A stretch of DNA of 12,191 nucleotides from Trichloromonas sp034002365 (GCA_034002365.1 JAVFAR010000082.1:1-12191), one strand, 5' to 3'; counted from the first letter of the stretch, positions 1 to 6,430 are shown. The notes: generated from the sequence alone by a model not told the origin. Translations and numbers: made by a program.

Positions 1-2035
1 CGCTGGTGACGCCGGCTTCCTTGAGCATCCCGGCGCCTTCGTAGGGAAGCAGGCTGGAGGGATCGGAGAGGGTTTCATAGGGACCGTTGGACGGCACCGC
101 CGGGAAGAAGCCGAGATAGGGAGCGGTCAGGAAATTGTCGGCGGCCGCCCCTTCGAAACCGGTGATGTCCACCGCCACCACGCCGCCCAGGGCATAGGCG
201 ATGTAGGCGATGGTCCGGGCGCCCTGCTGGGCGATGTCGACACCGAGGGCCTCGTAATACCACTTGCCGTTGCGCTCCATGTCGGCCCAGGGAGTCGGTT
301 CGCCGGTGCCGGTCCCTTTCATGACCACGGTGATCTCATAGTTGACTTGGCGATAGTCGGGCATCCCGGTGAAGTCGTCGACGAAGAGATCGCCGGCCGC
401 GTCGGCGGCGGCGGCTTGGGTGACGGCCATGGCGCCGAAGTAGTCCTCGGTACGGGCTTCGTCGGTGTAGAGGTTGTAGCGGCCGACCTGGGCCAGGCTC
501 GCCGGATCGAAGCCCATCCCCTGGGCGCCGAGCCCGGCGAAGAGTTTGCCGCCGTAAAGCAGCAGATCGACGGGGCCGCCCCAGCCGTGTTCGCCGGCGT
601 ACTGAACGGTGCGAATCTCGCTGTCGATCATCAGAGTGCCGTCGGCTTCGCGGACATTGCCGAAGACGTTGGCGAGAGCGGTCTTGTGGATGCCGAATTC
701 GTGGTTGGCGATGTAGAGATCGACACCGTCGCTGACCAGGGAGGCAATAGGCGAGGACGTGCTGGCGAAGGTGTTGCCGTAAAGGATCGAGCCGCCGGTT
801 TCGGTGAAGGTCACGTTCTCCATCAGGAAGTTGACCGGCAGCACATTGACGATGCTCATCGCCGCCGGATTAGCGATATCGACCACGGTGATCCCCGCTT
901 CGCCGGTGGCGACCAGGGCATAGAGGCCGCCGCCGTAGGTGAGGATTTCAATATCGTTGGCGAAAGCCGGCAGGGTCAGTTCATAAGCGGCCCCTTTGCT
1001 CAATCCAACCGGAGTGGCGCGCAAGGCGGTGCCGAGATTGAACAGGCACCACTCGGCCCCGGCGTACTGAAAGCGGGCCACGGCGGTGGAAGAGCCGCCG
1101 ATCTGCACGTTGGCGGCGGGATACTGCACCATATCGGCCGGCTGCACGGCCACGGTCACGGTTTTGCTCACGGCAGCCGTGCCGTCGCCAATGGTCAACT
1201 GAAAGACCAGTTCGGCCTCGGCCGCGACTTGAAGAGCGCTCACATCGGCGGTGGCGCTCGTCGCGCTCAGGGCGGTCAGGGGCACCTTCGGCCCGGAAAG
1301 CTGGGTCCAGGCGAACTCGCTCGGCGCTCCGGCCACGACGGCGCTCAGGGTGATGGCCGCCGCCGAAGCTTCGACGAAGGCATCGGGGGTGGCGGTCAGG
1401 GAGCCGATGGCCAAGGCCACGGCCACCGGCGCCAGGGCGAAGTTGGTGGTCGTGGTGCCGTCGGCGACGACCGAGGCCGTTTTGGTGGCGGCGACGAACC
1501 CGGCGGCCGAGGCGGTCAGGGCATAGCCGCCGGCGGCGACGGTCATCGAATATTTGCCATCGCTGCCGGTGACGGCGCTGTAACCGCCGTGATCGGCGGC
1601 GACCGCGGCCCCCGCCAGGGCGGTCCCGGTCGCGGCGCTGGCCACCGTGCCGGTGAGCACTCCGGTGGTGACGACCGCCGTGGAGAGGGCGAAATTCTGC
1701 ACCGTGGTCGTCCCCGCCTTGATGGTGACGGAAAAGCTCTGGCTGGCGTAGCCGGCGGCGGCGGTGACAGTGTAGCCCCCGGGCAGGGGGGTCAGGGTAT
1801 AGGACCCCTTGCTGTTGGTCACGGCGGTGTAGGTGCCGGCACTGCCGACGGCGGTGATGGGGGTCCCGACGATGGCGGTGCGGGTGCCGGCAATGGTCAC
1901 CTTGCCGGTCAGGGTTCCCGAATCCGTCGGTACGGGTGCCGGCTTGGCGGCGAAGGCCGAAGCCGCCAGCAAGCTGAGACAGCAGATGAGGGCCAACCAT
2001 CTCAAGACAAACATCTTTCTCATTTTTCTGCTCAT
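1..2035 (-). CDS. Secreted multi-domain surface protein: carboxypeptidase-regulatory-like repeats plus LVIVD-type propeller (3' end beyond window)
   Basis: An open frame of 678 codons runs without a stop off the left edge, so the C terminus is missing. Residues 1-30 form a signal peptide (basic start, hydrophobic WLALICCLSLLAASAFA core, cleavage near AFA-A). Residues about 40-119 and 125-204 are two related beta domains of the carboxypeptidase regulatory-like type; both have a TGTV/TGKV start and end in a TT..NFAL motif. Residues about 208-298 look PKD/Ig-like (FAWTQLSGP). From about 300 on, segments such as GITVVDIANPAAMSIVNVLP and GGVVAVDITGFEG resemble LVIVD beta-propeller blades. This indicates an exported, probably cell-surface scaffold or binding protein; no catalytic motif is seen and the ligand is unknown. 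Start is uncertain: in-frame ATGs lie at 2035, 2023 and 2014, all with weak Shine-Dalgarno sites. Transcribed leftwards, downstream of and in the same direction as the LuxR gene but separated from it by a terminator. Confidence 0.8.
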   Translation of the reverse strand, partial: MSRKMRKMFVLRWLALICCLSLLAASAFAAKPAPVPTDSGTLTGKVTIAGTRTAIVGTPITAVGSAGTYTAVTNSKGSYTLTPLPGGYTVTAAAGYASQSFSVTIKAGTTTVQNFALSTAVVTTGVLTGTVASAATGTALAGAAVAADHGGYSAVTGSDGKYSMTVAAGGYALTASAAGFVAATKTASVVADGTTTTNFALAPVAVALAIGSLTATPDAFVEASAAAITLSAVVAGAPSEFAWTQLSGPKVPLTALSATSATADVSALQVAAEAELVFQLTIGDGTAAVSKTVTVAVQPADMVQYPAANVQIGGSSTAVARFQYAGAEWCLFNLGTALRATPVGLSKGAAYELTLPAFANDIEILTYGGGLYALVATGEAGITVVDIANPAAMSIVNVLPVNFLMENVTFTETGGSILYGNTFASTSSPIASLVSDGVDLYIANHEFGIHKTALANVFGNVREADGTLMIDSEIRTVQYAGEHGWGGPVDLLLYGGKLFAGLGAQGMGFDPASLAQVGRYNLYTDEARTEDYFGAMAVTQAAAADAAGDLFVDDFTGMPDYRQVNYEITVVMKGTGTGEPTPWADMERNGKWYYEALGVDIAQQGARTIAYIAYALGGVVAVDITGFEGAAADNFLTAPYLGFFPAVPSNGPYETLSDPSSLLPYEGAGMLKEAGVTS

Positions 2036-2050
2036 TTCATTAGTTAAAAC

Positions 2051-2073
2051 CAACCGTCCATGGCGGATGGTTG
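2051..2073 (-). promoter_or_regulatory. Inverted repeat in the leader of the surface-protein gene
   Basis: Arms CAACCGTCC and GGATGGTTG surround a 5-nt loop. As DNA there is one non-complementary position (G opposite T); on the plus-strand transcript it could be a G-U wobble, on the minus transcript an A-C mismatch. It lies 16-38 bp before the earliest possible start of the leftward gene. It could be an operator for a dimeric regulator or a leader hairpin. No factor can be named. Confidence 0.35.
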
Positions 2074-2202
2074 TACACTTTTAATAAGCGCTTGAAAAGT
2101 TTTTTTCGCAATCGAGCGACAGTAGGAATTTAAGACTGATTTCCCCTCTCAAAAACTACGGCTTTCGTAGGAACTCGCCCCGGCTTCTCATACCGAAGTC
2201 TT

Positions 2203-2239
2203 AGAAAAACGATCGCCCGCGCGGTTCCCGCGCGGGCGA
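2203..2239 (-). terminator. Rho-independent terminator of the LuxR-family gene
   Basis: A perfect 12-bp stem (TCGCCCGCGCGG at 2213-2224, CCGCGCGGGCGA at 2228-2239) with a TTC loop is followed on the minus strand, after a 3-nt gap, by a run of five T (2209-2205). It sits about 85 bp after the LuxR-family stop and separates that gene from the surface-protein gene. Confidence 0.85.
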
Positions 2240-2323
2240 CACATTACAAGAGACAAGCAGAAATAACTCAGGGTCGACGCTTATCGCCTCAGTCCGGCCC
2301 TTTCGCGGCAAACCCGGAAGCCG

Positions 2324-2956
2324 TTAAACATGGCGCGCGATCCAGAGCGCGGCTTCCAGACGGCTGGAAACATGAATTTTGCGAAAGATATTGTAAACAT
2401 GCGTCTTCACCGTGCGGGTGCTGATACACATGCGACTGCCGATCTGGTCATTGGAAGCCCCATTGGCGAGCAGTGCAAGCACCTCCCGTTCCCGCCGGGT
2501 CAACTGCGGTGTCTCCGTCGGCAGTAGCTGAGGCGACGGAGCCGTCCGACTGAGCAGGTAGTCGCTCATAATCCGGCGGGGCACCCAGAACTCGCCGGAA
2601 AACAGGATGGAAATCCCCTTGAGCAGGGTTTCCGCCGAATCATCCTCGTAGAAGATCCCTCTGGCCCCAACGGCCAGCATCTTATTCTCAATGCCCGAAT
2701 TGCGACCGAGATTGAATAAAGCGAAAAGCGCACCGGAAGAACCGGACAAGGGCCCCTGGCGCAATCGGCAAAGCAGGCTCTCACGATCCGCGCCGAGGCA
2801 GTCGAGCAGCAGCAACGTCCCCGGGAGAGGATCCCCATGGATGCTGGGGGCCAACAGGCATTCGGCCCCCAGTCGACAACGGATGAACTCGGCCAGGATC
2901 TCGTTGTGCAAACGGCGCGTTCCGATGATACGAACAGTTTTCCCGGTGAGATTCAT
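2324..2956 (-). CDS. LuxR-family transcriptional regulator, CsgD/VpsT type
   Basis: A 210-residue DNA-binding regulator. Residues 1-135 form a degenerate receiver-like domain. The stretch GARGIFYEDDSAETLLKGI followed by GEFWVPRRIMSDYL aligns in order and spacing with the same part of E. coli CsgD as I recall it. Residues 152-206 are a LuxR/GerE helix-turn-helix (LTRREREVLALLANGASNDQI, then STRTVKTHVYNIFRKI). Length matches CsgD and VpsT, which control curli, exopolysaccharide and biofilm genes. The tetrad W124-V-P-R127 falls where VpsT carries its c-di-GMP-binding W[FLM][TS]R motif, so nucleotide binding is possible but not shown. I chose the ATG at 2956 because GAGGGGG lies 6 nt upstream; an in-frame ATG at 2977 is an alternative with no good ribosome site. 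A sigma-54 promoter lies about 60-75 bp upstream, and a strong terminator follows. Targets are unknown; the neighbouring surface-protein, acyltransferase and PEP-CTERM genes are the obvious candidates. Confidence 0.88.
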   Translation of the reverse strand: MNLTGKTVRIIGTRRLHNEILAEFIRCRLGAECLLAPSIHGDPLPGTLLLLDCLGADRESLLCRLRQGPLSGSSGALFALFNLGRNSGIENKMLAVGARGIFYEDDSAETLLKGISILFSGEFWVPRRIMSDYLLSRTAPSPQLLPTETPQLTRREREVLALLANGASNDQIGSRMCISTRTVKTHVYNIFRKIHVSSRLEAALWIARHV

Positions 2957-3015
2957 GGACAGCCCCCTCGCGAACACCCAACCGGCGGCATTTACAGGTT
3001 GGCAATTTCTAAAGC

Positions 3016-3033
3016 AAGCAATTCCGATGCCAA
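3016..3033 (-). promoter_or_regulatory. Sigma-54 (RpoN) promoter of the LuxR/CsgD-like gene
   Basis: The minus strand reads TTGGCATCGGAATTGCTT. The invariant GG (3031-3030) and GC (3019-3018) have the required 10-nt spacing, and both TTGGCA and TTGCT match the -24/-12 consensus, with only two positions of TGGCACG differing. The predicted transcript start near 3007 leaves a leader of about 50 nt before the ATG at 2956. An inverted repeat GTTTCT-CTA-AGAAAC at 3071-3085, about 64-78 bp upstream of the predicted start, could be an activator site. Confidence 0.72.
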
Positions 3034-3104
3034 GTTCTTTCTAATAATTCAATCTGCAGGAATCACGAGCGTTTCTCTAAGAAACCCGGATCGGCCTCTA
3101 CTAA

Positions 3105-3135
3105 CCCCTAAAAAACAGCGCAACCAAGGCTGCGC
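3105..3135 (-). terminator. Rho-independent terminator downstream of the acyltransferase gene
   Basis: On the minus strand, GCGCAGCC and GGTTGCGC (3135-3118) form a stem with one G-U pair, followed by TG and six T. It faces leftwards and can end transcripts of the acyltransferase gene before they enter the LuxR gene. It is also the left end of the 119-bp repeat unit. Confidence 0.65.
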
Positions 3136-3228
3136 AAATCCATTAAAAGCCCTTACTAAAGCCCAGAAACGGTGAACCGAAACAGGCGCAACCAAGGCTG
3201 CACAAGCAACCTGGGCTGCGCTGTTTTT
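3110..3228. repeat. 119-bp unit with 23-nt imperfect terminal inverted repeats and three GCAACC-type hairpins
   Basis: The ends are AAAAACAGCGCA (3111-3122) and its exact complement TGCGCTGTTTTT (3217-3228); extending inward gives 20 of 23 matching positions. Inside are three copies of GCAACCWRGGCTGC (3120-3133, 3188-3201, 3206-3219), each able to fold on the minus-strand transcript. T tracts face outward at both ends, so it could terminate transcription in both directions. It lies within the 313-bp gap between the LuxR and acyltransferase genes. Confidence 0.6.
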
Positions 3229-3269
3229 CGCAAAGAAAAAGACTTACCCGCTCACCTTGCCGAAGAGGA

Positions 3270-4268
3270 TCACCCCTCGCGCAATAGCCGCTTAGCGAGA
3301 GGATCGAGAAGCCGACGCTGAGTAAATCGCGCCACTGCCGGACCGGAGAGGGCGACGGTCAGGCCGACCGCGACCAGAAACCAGAGGACCACCCCGAGCG
3401 CCTGCGGCAACTTGCCGGCGAAAGCGAACAGGCCGATCAGCGAAAAGAGTTTCACCACGAATCCGTGCCAGGCATAAACATGCAGGGTGTTCGCCCCCCG
3501 CTCCGACATCCAGGTTTTCTCCTGGGGGATGAGCATCAACACCGCCGCGGCCGTCGACAGGGAGAGCGCATAGATGCCGCAGCGGGCGAAGGCGCCGAAG
3601 GTTTCGGCCCCAAGCGTGGCGTAGGAAACGCTGCCGAAGAGCCAGCGCGCCGAAAAATCATCGGCGATAAGGAAGAAAAGAAAATTGGCGGCAACAACGG
3701 CGATGGGCAGGTAGCGGGGCAGCCGCCGGCGCCAGGCCGAGACATCGAAACCGGAGACGACCATCTGCTGGCCGACAAGAAAAAAGGGGAAGAAAAAGAG
3801 GGTGCGCGACAGGCCGAGGAAATAGCCGATCTGCTCGGAATAGCCTGCCGCCAGGGCCAGGGCGAAGGCGGTGGGCAGAGGGTACTTCAACTTCATGAAA
3901 AAGGGGGCGAGCAGCCTCCAGCAGAAGAGGCTGAAGAGGAACCAGAGCAGCCAGTAAGGTTGCAAGCCGGCGCTATAATGGCTGATGCGGCCCGTAGTCA
4001 GCAGGTTGAAAAGTTCATAGAGCAGGGTGAAGGCGATAAACGGGACGAGCAGCGACTGGATAATTTTCGCCGACGGATCCCCCTGCGGGTCCGGCTTGGT
4101 CAGCAGACCGCAAAGCAGCACAAAGACCGGCATGTGAAAGGAATAGATGCTCATGTACAGAGCCCGAACCAGCCCCCCCTGCTCCGCCAGCGGTTCGAGC
4201 AGATGCCCGAAGACCACCAGGAAAATCATCAGAAACTTGGTGTTGTCATAGAGATAATTGCGTTCCAT
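3270..4268 (-). CDS. Acyltransferase-3 family integral membrane protein
   Basis: A 332-residue, very hydrophobic protein with roughly ten membrane segments spread along its length. The N terminus (NTKFLMIFLVVFGH, residues 9-22, then SFHMPVFVLLCG at 43-54) is the hallmark of the acyltransferase-3 family (OafA, fucose 4-O-acetylase-like). It has the conserved early histidine (H22) after the first membrane helix and a second (H45) before the next. Family members transfer acetyl or other acyl groups to sugars of O-antigen, exopolysaccharide or other surface glycans at the inner membrane; the acceptor here cannot be read from sequence. Length fits the family core without the extra SGNH domain of OafA. 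GGGGGAGG lies 5 nt before the ATG, supporting the start. The gene is alone on its strand between the PEP-CTERM gene, with which it is divergent, and a terminator. A role in decorating a matrix polysaccharide is plausible from context only. Confidence 0.85.
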   Translation of the reverse strand: MERNYLYDNTKFLMIFLVVFGHLLEPLAEQGGLVRALYMSIYSFHMPVFVLLCGLLTKPDPQGDPSAKIIQSLLVPFIAFTLLYELFNLLTTGRISHYSAGLQPYWLLWFLFSLFCWRLLAPFFMKLKYPLPTAFALALAAGYSEQIGYFLGLSRTLFFFPFFLVGQQMVVSGFDVSAWRRRLPRYLPIAVVAANFLFFLIADDFSARWLFGSVSYATLGAETFGAFARCGIYALSLSTAAAVLMLIPQEKTWMSERGANTLHVYAWHGFVVKLFSLIGLFAFAGKLPQALGVVLWFLVAVGLTVALSGPAVARFTQRRLLDPLAKRLLREG

Positions 4269-4610
4269 GCCGCCTCCCCCGTCGCGATTTGAATTGGCTT
4301 ATTATCTAACTTGCCGCGCAGAAATAAGCAAGCAGGCTAAAGTCCCGGCAAGGGAAATTCGGGAAAACCGGCAACAATCGGGTGACTGCAATATGTGACC
4401 CCGACCGTGGAAGCTTGAACCGGTTCGTGATTCGTCGAAAAAAACTTTTGTTTACCGTAAAGAAATCCGGACACGACCGTCGGGAAAGCTTACACCCCAT
4501 CGCGTGAACATTGCCGCCCATGACACAGAGTATCGTAAAACCAGGCATTTACAAAAAGGCGCGGTTCTTGCTAATCCTTCTGATAGATATACTTTTCTTT
4601 TCCTCAAAGG
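4269..4610. other. Divergent intergenic region between acyltransferase and PEP-CTERM genes
   Basis: No gene is supported. The region has a lower GC content than its flanks. It holds the sigma-54 promoter of the PEP-CTERM gene and two TTTAC/GTAAA inverted repeats upstream of it (TTTAC-C-GTAAA at 4451-4461; GTAAA-N8-TTTAC at 4535-4552). On the minus strand GATAAT (about 4303-4308) could be the -10 box of the acyltransferase gene, but no good -35 box lies at standard spacing. Confidence 0.5.
4557..4572 (+). promoter_or_regulatory. Sigma-54 (RpoN) promoter of the PEP-CTERM gene
   Basis: The sequence AGGCGCGGTTCTTGCT has GG at 4558-4559 and GC at 4570-4571 with exactly 10 nt between, plus TTGCT at -12. 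It differs from TGGCACG-N4-TTGCW at only two positions. The predicted start near 4583 leaves a leader of about 37 nt. Sigma-54 control of PEP-CTERM genes fits the known association of exosortase systems with the PrsK/PrsR two-component pair, which is not in this window. Confidence 0.75.
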
Positions 4611-4619
4611 ATGGAGCCC

Positions 4620-5333
4620 ATGAGACATTTAATGACCGTTCTTGCCGTCGCCCTCTTCGCGACCCTCGGCTTCTCCCCGGCCCAGGCCCTGACCCTGTCC
4701 GCCGCGAAAGACACTTATATTGAAAGCGGCACTCCGGCGACGAACTATGGAACTTCCACCGTCGATCTCATCAAGCGGCAGGACGGCACCGCTTTCACCC
4801 GCATCAGCTATTTCGGTTTCGATCTGAGCGGACTTTCCGCCACGGCGATCGCCGATGCGACCCTCTCCCTGAATTTCGTCGACAGCGCCCGGGGGACAAC
4901 CCTCGGCACGATCAATTATTCATTCGAGCTCTTCGGCCTGACTAATGAGAGCCTGGACGGATGGGGGGAATACAGCCTTAACTGGAATAACGCCCCCAGC
5001 CGGGTTTATGCGAACGCCGCCGGCCTTGCCTCCCTCGGCACCTTCAGCCTCACCGGCAAGGGGCTGGGCGCTTTCGATTTCACCAGCCAGGCCCTGATCG
5101 ACTTCCTGAACAGCGACAGCAACGACATCGCCACGATCCTCCTGGCCCGGACCACCAACCAGATCGGCGGCAACAACTACATTCACGCCGTGGCCTCCAA
5201 GGAAAACACCGCCTTTGCCGGTCCCTCGCTGACGGTCACGCAAATGACGCCGGTTCCCGAGCCCTCGACCCTGCTCCTTCTCGGCGCGGGACTGGTCGGA
5301 ATCGGGCTGATCGGCCGTCGCAAGAAAAACTGA
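4620..5333 (+). CDS. Secreted DNRLRE/CBM96-like protein with PEP-CTERM sorting signal
   Basis: A 237-residue exported protein. Residues 1-24 are a signal peptide (cleavage near AQA). Residues about 25-208 form a beta-rich domain; DTYIESGTPATNYGTS (31-46) and the later LNWNNAP (120-126) are typical of the DNRLRE/CBM96 family, some members of which bind polysaccharides. Residues 212-237 are a complete PEP-CTERM signal: V-P-E-P-S, a hydrophobic segment (LLLLGAGLVGIGLIG) and a basic tail (RRKKN). In such systems exosortase recognises this tail, and the proteins accompany exopolysaccharide production. No catalytic residues are evident. I prefer the ATG at 4620, which has AAGG/GGAG upstream; an in-frame ATG at 4611 would put AAGG directly against it. 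It has its own sigma-54 promoter and a bidirectional terminator. No exosortase is visible, so it is likely a scattered target of an exosortase encoded elsewhere. Confidence 0.88.
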   Translation: MRHLMTVLAVALFATLGFSPAQALTLSAAKDTYIESGTPATNYGTSTVDLIKRQDGTAFTRISYFGFDLSGLSATAIADATLSLNFVDSARGTTLGTINYSFELFGLTNESLDGWGEYSLNWNNAPSRVYANAAGLASLGTFSLTGKGLGAFDFTSQALIDFLNSDSNDIATILLARTTNQIGGNNYIHAVASKENTAFAGPSLTVTQMTPVPEPSTLLLLGAGLVGIGLIGRRKKN

Positions 5334-5363
5334 AGTCCCACGCCTGGGAACAAACGATAGAAT

Positions 5364-5412
5364 AAAACAGCCGCTCGCGGGATTCGAACCCCGGAGCGGC
5401 TGTTTTGTTTTT
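5364..5412. terminator. Bidirectional terminator between the PEP-CTERM and superoxide dismutase genes
   Basis: A perfect 13-bp stem (AAAACAGCCGCTC at 5364-5376, GAGCGGCTGTTTT at 5394-5406) carries A/T tracts on both sides, so it can end both convergent transcripts. On the plus strand it is followed by G and five T. The 17-nt loop contains GGGATTCGAACCCC, which resembles a tRNA T-arm; no tRNA body is attached. Confidence 0.85.
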
Positions 5413-5438
5413 GAACATTTTTAGGATGGGCTTGCTTT

Positions 5439-6131
5439 TTACCGCATGGCCTCGGCGAAGCGGCGGTTGACTTCGTTCCAGTTCACCACCTGCCACCACT
5501 GGTCGAGATAGGCCGTACGGCGGTTCTGGTAGCTGAGATAGTAGGCGTGTTCCCAGACGTCGACGGCGAGGATCGGAGTCCCCTTGACCTCGGCGATATC
5601 CATGAGGGGATTGTCCTGGTTGGCGGTGGAGGTGACGGCGAGTTTCTTGCCGGCCGTGACGATCAGCCAGGCCCAGCCCGAGCCGAAACGGGTCGCTCCG
5701 GCCTGGTTGAACTGCTTTTTCAGCTCATCCAGCGAACCGAAGGCCTGGGTGATCGCCGCGTTCAGTTCCGTCGAGGGGGCCCCGCCCGTTCCGGCCGGCG
5801 CCATGATTTTCCAGAAGAAATCGTGGTTGTAATGACCGCCGCCGTTGTTGCGCACCGCCGGGTTGAAGCTGGAAATTTTCGCCATCATGCCCTCAAGGGA
5901 CATTCCTTCCAGTTCGGGAAAAGTTTTGACCTGGCCGTTGAGATTGTTGACGTAGCCCTGATGATGCAGGCCGTGGTGAATCTCCATGGTCAGCTTGTCG
6001 ACATAGGGCTCCAGGGCATCGCTGGCGTAGGGCAGCGCCGGCAGGGTAAAGGGCTGCGCCAAGGCGACGCCGGCCGAAAGGACCAGAGCGCCCAAAAGGG
6101 TCAGGGCAAGGATGGATAGGGATTTTTTCAT
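5439..6131 (-). CDS. Exported Fe/Mn-family superoxide dismutase
   Basis: A 230-residue enzyme converting superoxide to oxygen and hydrogen peroxide. Residues 1-25 are a clear signal peptide (MKKSLSILALTLLG..., ending ALA-Q), so the enzyme should act in the periplasm or outside the cell; most Fe/Mn SODs are cytoplasmic. The metal ligands are all present: H52, H103 (YNHDFFW), D191 and H195 (DVWEHAYY). Second-sphere residues point to the Mn or cambialistic type: the GGGH run at 97-100 and Q172 in STANQD match the positions of Gly77 and Gln146 of E. coli Mn-SOD. AAGGAG lies 8 nt before the ATG. The gene is monocistronic, convergent with the PEP-CTERM gene and divergent from rlmD. An exported SOD would protect the envelope of an anaerobe from oxygen exposure. 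Metal use needs biochemistry; family assignment is secure. Confidence 0.95.
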   Translation of the reverse strand: MKKSLSILALTLLGALVLSAGVALAQPFTLPALPYASDALEPYVDKLTMEIHHGLHHQGYVNNLNGQVKTFPELEGMSLEGMMAKISSFNPAVRNNGGGHYNHDFFWKIMAPAGTGGAPSTELNAAITQAFGSLDELKKQFNQAGATRFGSGWAWLIVTAGKKLAVTSTANQDNPLMDIAEVKGTPILAVDVWEHAYYLSYQNRRTAYLDQWWQVVNWNEVNRRFAEAMR

Positions 6132-6430
6132 TTTCGGACTCCTTGAAAGAAAAGGAACAGTATCGCGTGCTTGTCCTTAATTGGACCAGAGAAGCCGGAA
6201 AAGGCAAGCGGGCCGAGCAGAAAAAATACCTTTTTTGTCTTCAATCGCCCGCCGCCCTTGGCCACGCCGAACCGACGAGGGGTCGAAAACCTCTGCCGCT
6301 CCGGCCCCAGGCGCCTTATCCGCTCATCCGACGCTCGTACGACAAGAGCCCATCGAACAAATTGACAGCATCCGGGACACAAGGTAAGGTGCCTCATCCT
6401 TATCCCACCTTTCCGACAGGCAAAAAATAG
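6132..6430. other. Divergent intergenic region between sod and rlmD
   Basis: No gene is supported in these 299 bp. The left end holds the ribosome-binding site of the dismutase gene. The right end holds a candidate sigma-70-type promoter for rlmD. The middle has no structure I can interpret. Confidence 0.4.
6362..6390 (+). promoter_or_regulatory. Candidate sigma-70-type promoter of rlmD
   Basis: A perfect TTGACA (6362-6367) is followed after 17 nt by TAAGGT (6385-6390), a poor -10 box (3 of 6). The location 40 bp before the rlmD start is suitable. The call rests mainly on the -35 box and the spacing. Confidence 0.4.

Larger units (their letters stand above)
2036..2323. other. Intergenic region between the surface-protein and LuxR genes
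   Basis: No gene is supported in these 288 bp. The region contains the LuxR-gene terminator (2203-2239), a small hairpin (CTACG-GCTTT-CGTAG at about 2157-2171) and the leader inverted repeat at 2051-2073. An AT-rich stretch around 2076-2110 probably carries the promoter of the leftward surface-protein gene, but I could not assign convincing -35/-10 boxes. Confidence 0.5.

Noticed and set aside
981..2000. Minus-strand open frame starting at ATG 2000
   Set aside because: It is a +1-type shadow of the true minus-strand frame, and its product is an Arg/His-rich sequence with no domain.
347..2047. Long plus-strand open frame opposite the surface-protein gene
   Set aside because: Its Gly/Gly-rich translation is an antisense shadow in GC-rich DNA. 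The minus-strand frame gives a signal peptide and recognisable domains.
2141..2202. c-di-GMP (GEMM) riboswitch upstream of the surface-protein gene
   Set aside because: A CTACG hairpin and some G-rich pieces are present, but the conserved GEMM core and tetraloop receptor cannot be aligned.
4290..4360. Sigma-54-like GG-N10-GC upstream of the acyltransferase gene on the minus strand
   Set aside because: Only the GG, AC and TGC bases fit; the -24 element lacks the expected GGCAC and the -12 element is CTGC, clearly poorer than the other three sites.
5364..5412. Possible tRNA on the minus strand because of the GGGGTTCGAATCCC core
   Set aside because: No anticodon arm, D-arm or acceptor complement exists upstream; the flanking sequence is a perfect terminator stem with T tracts.
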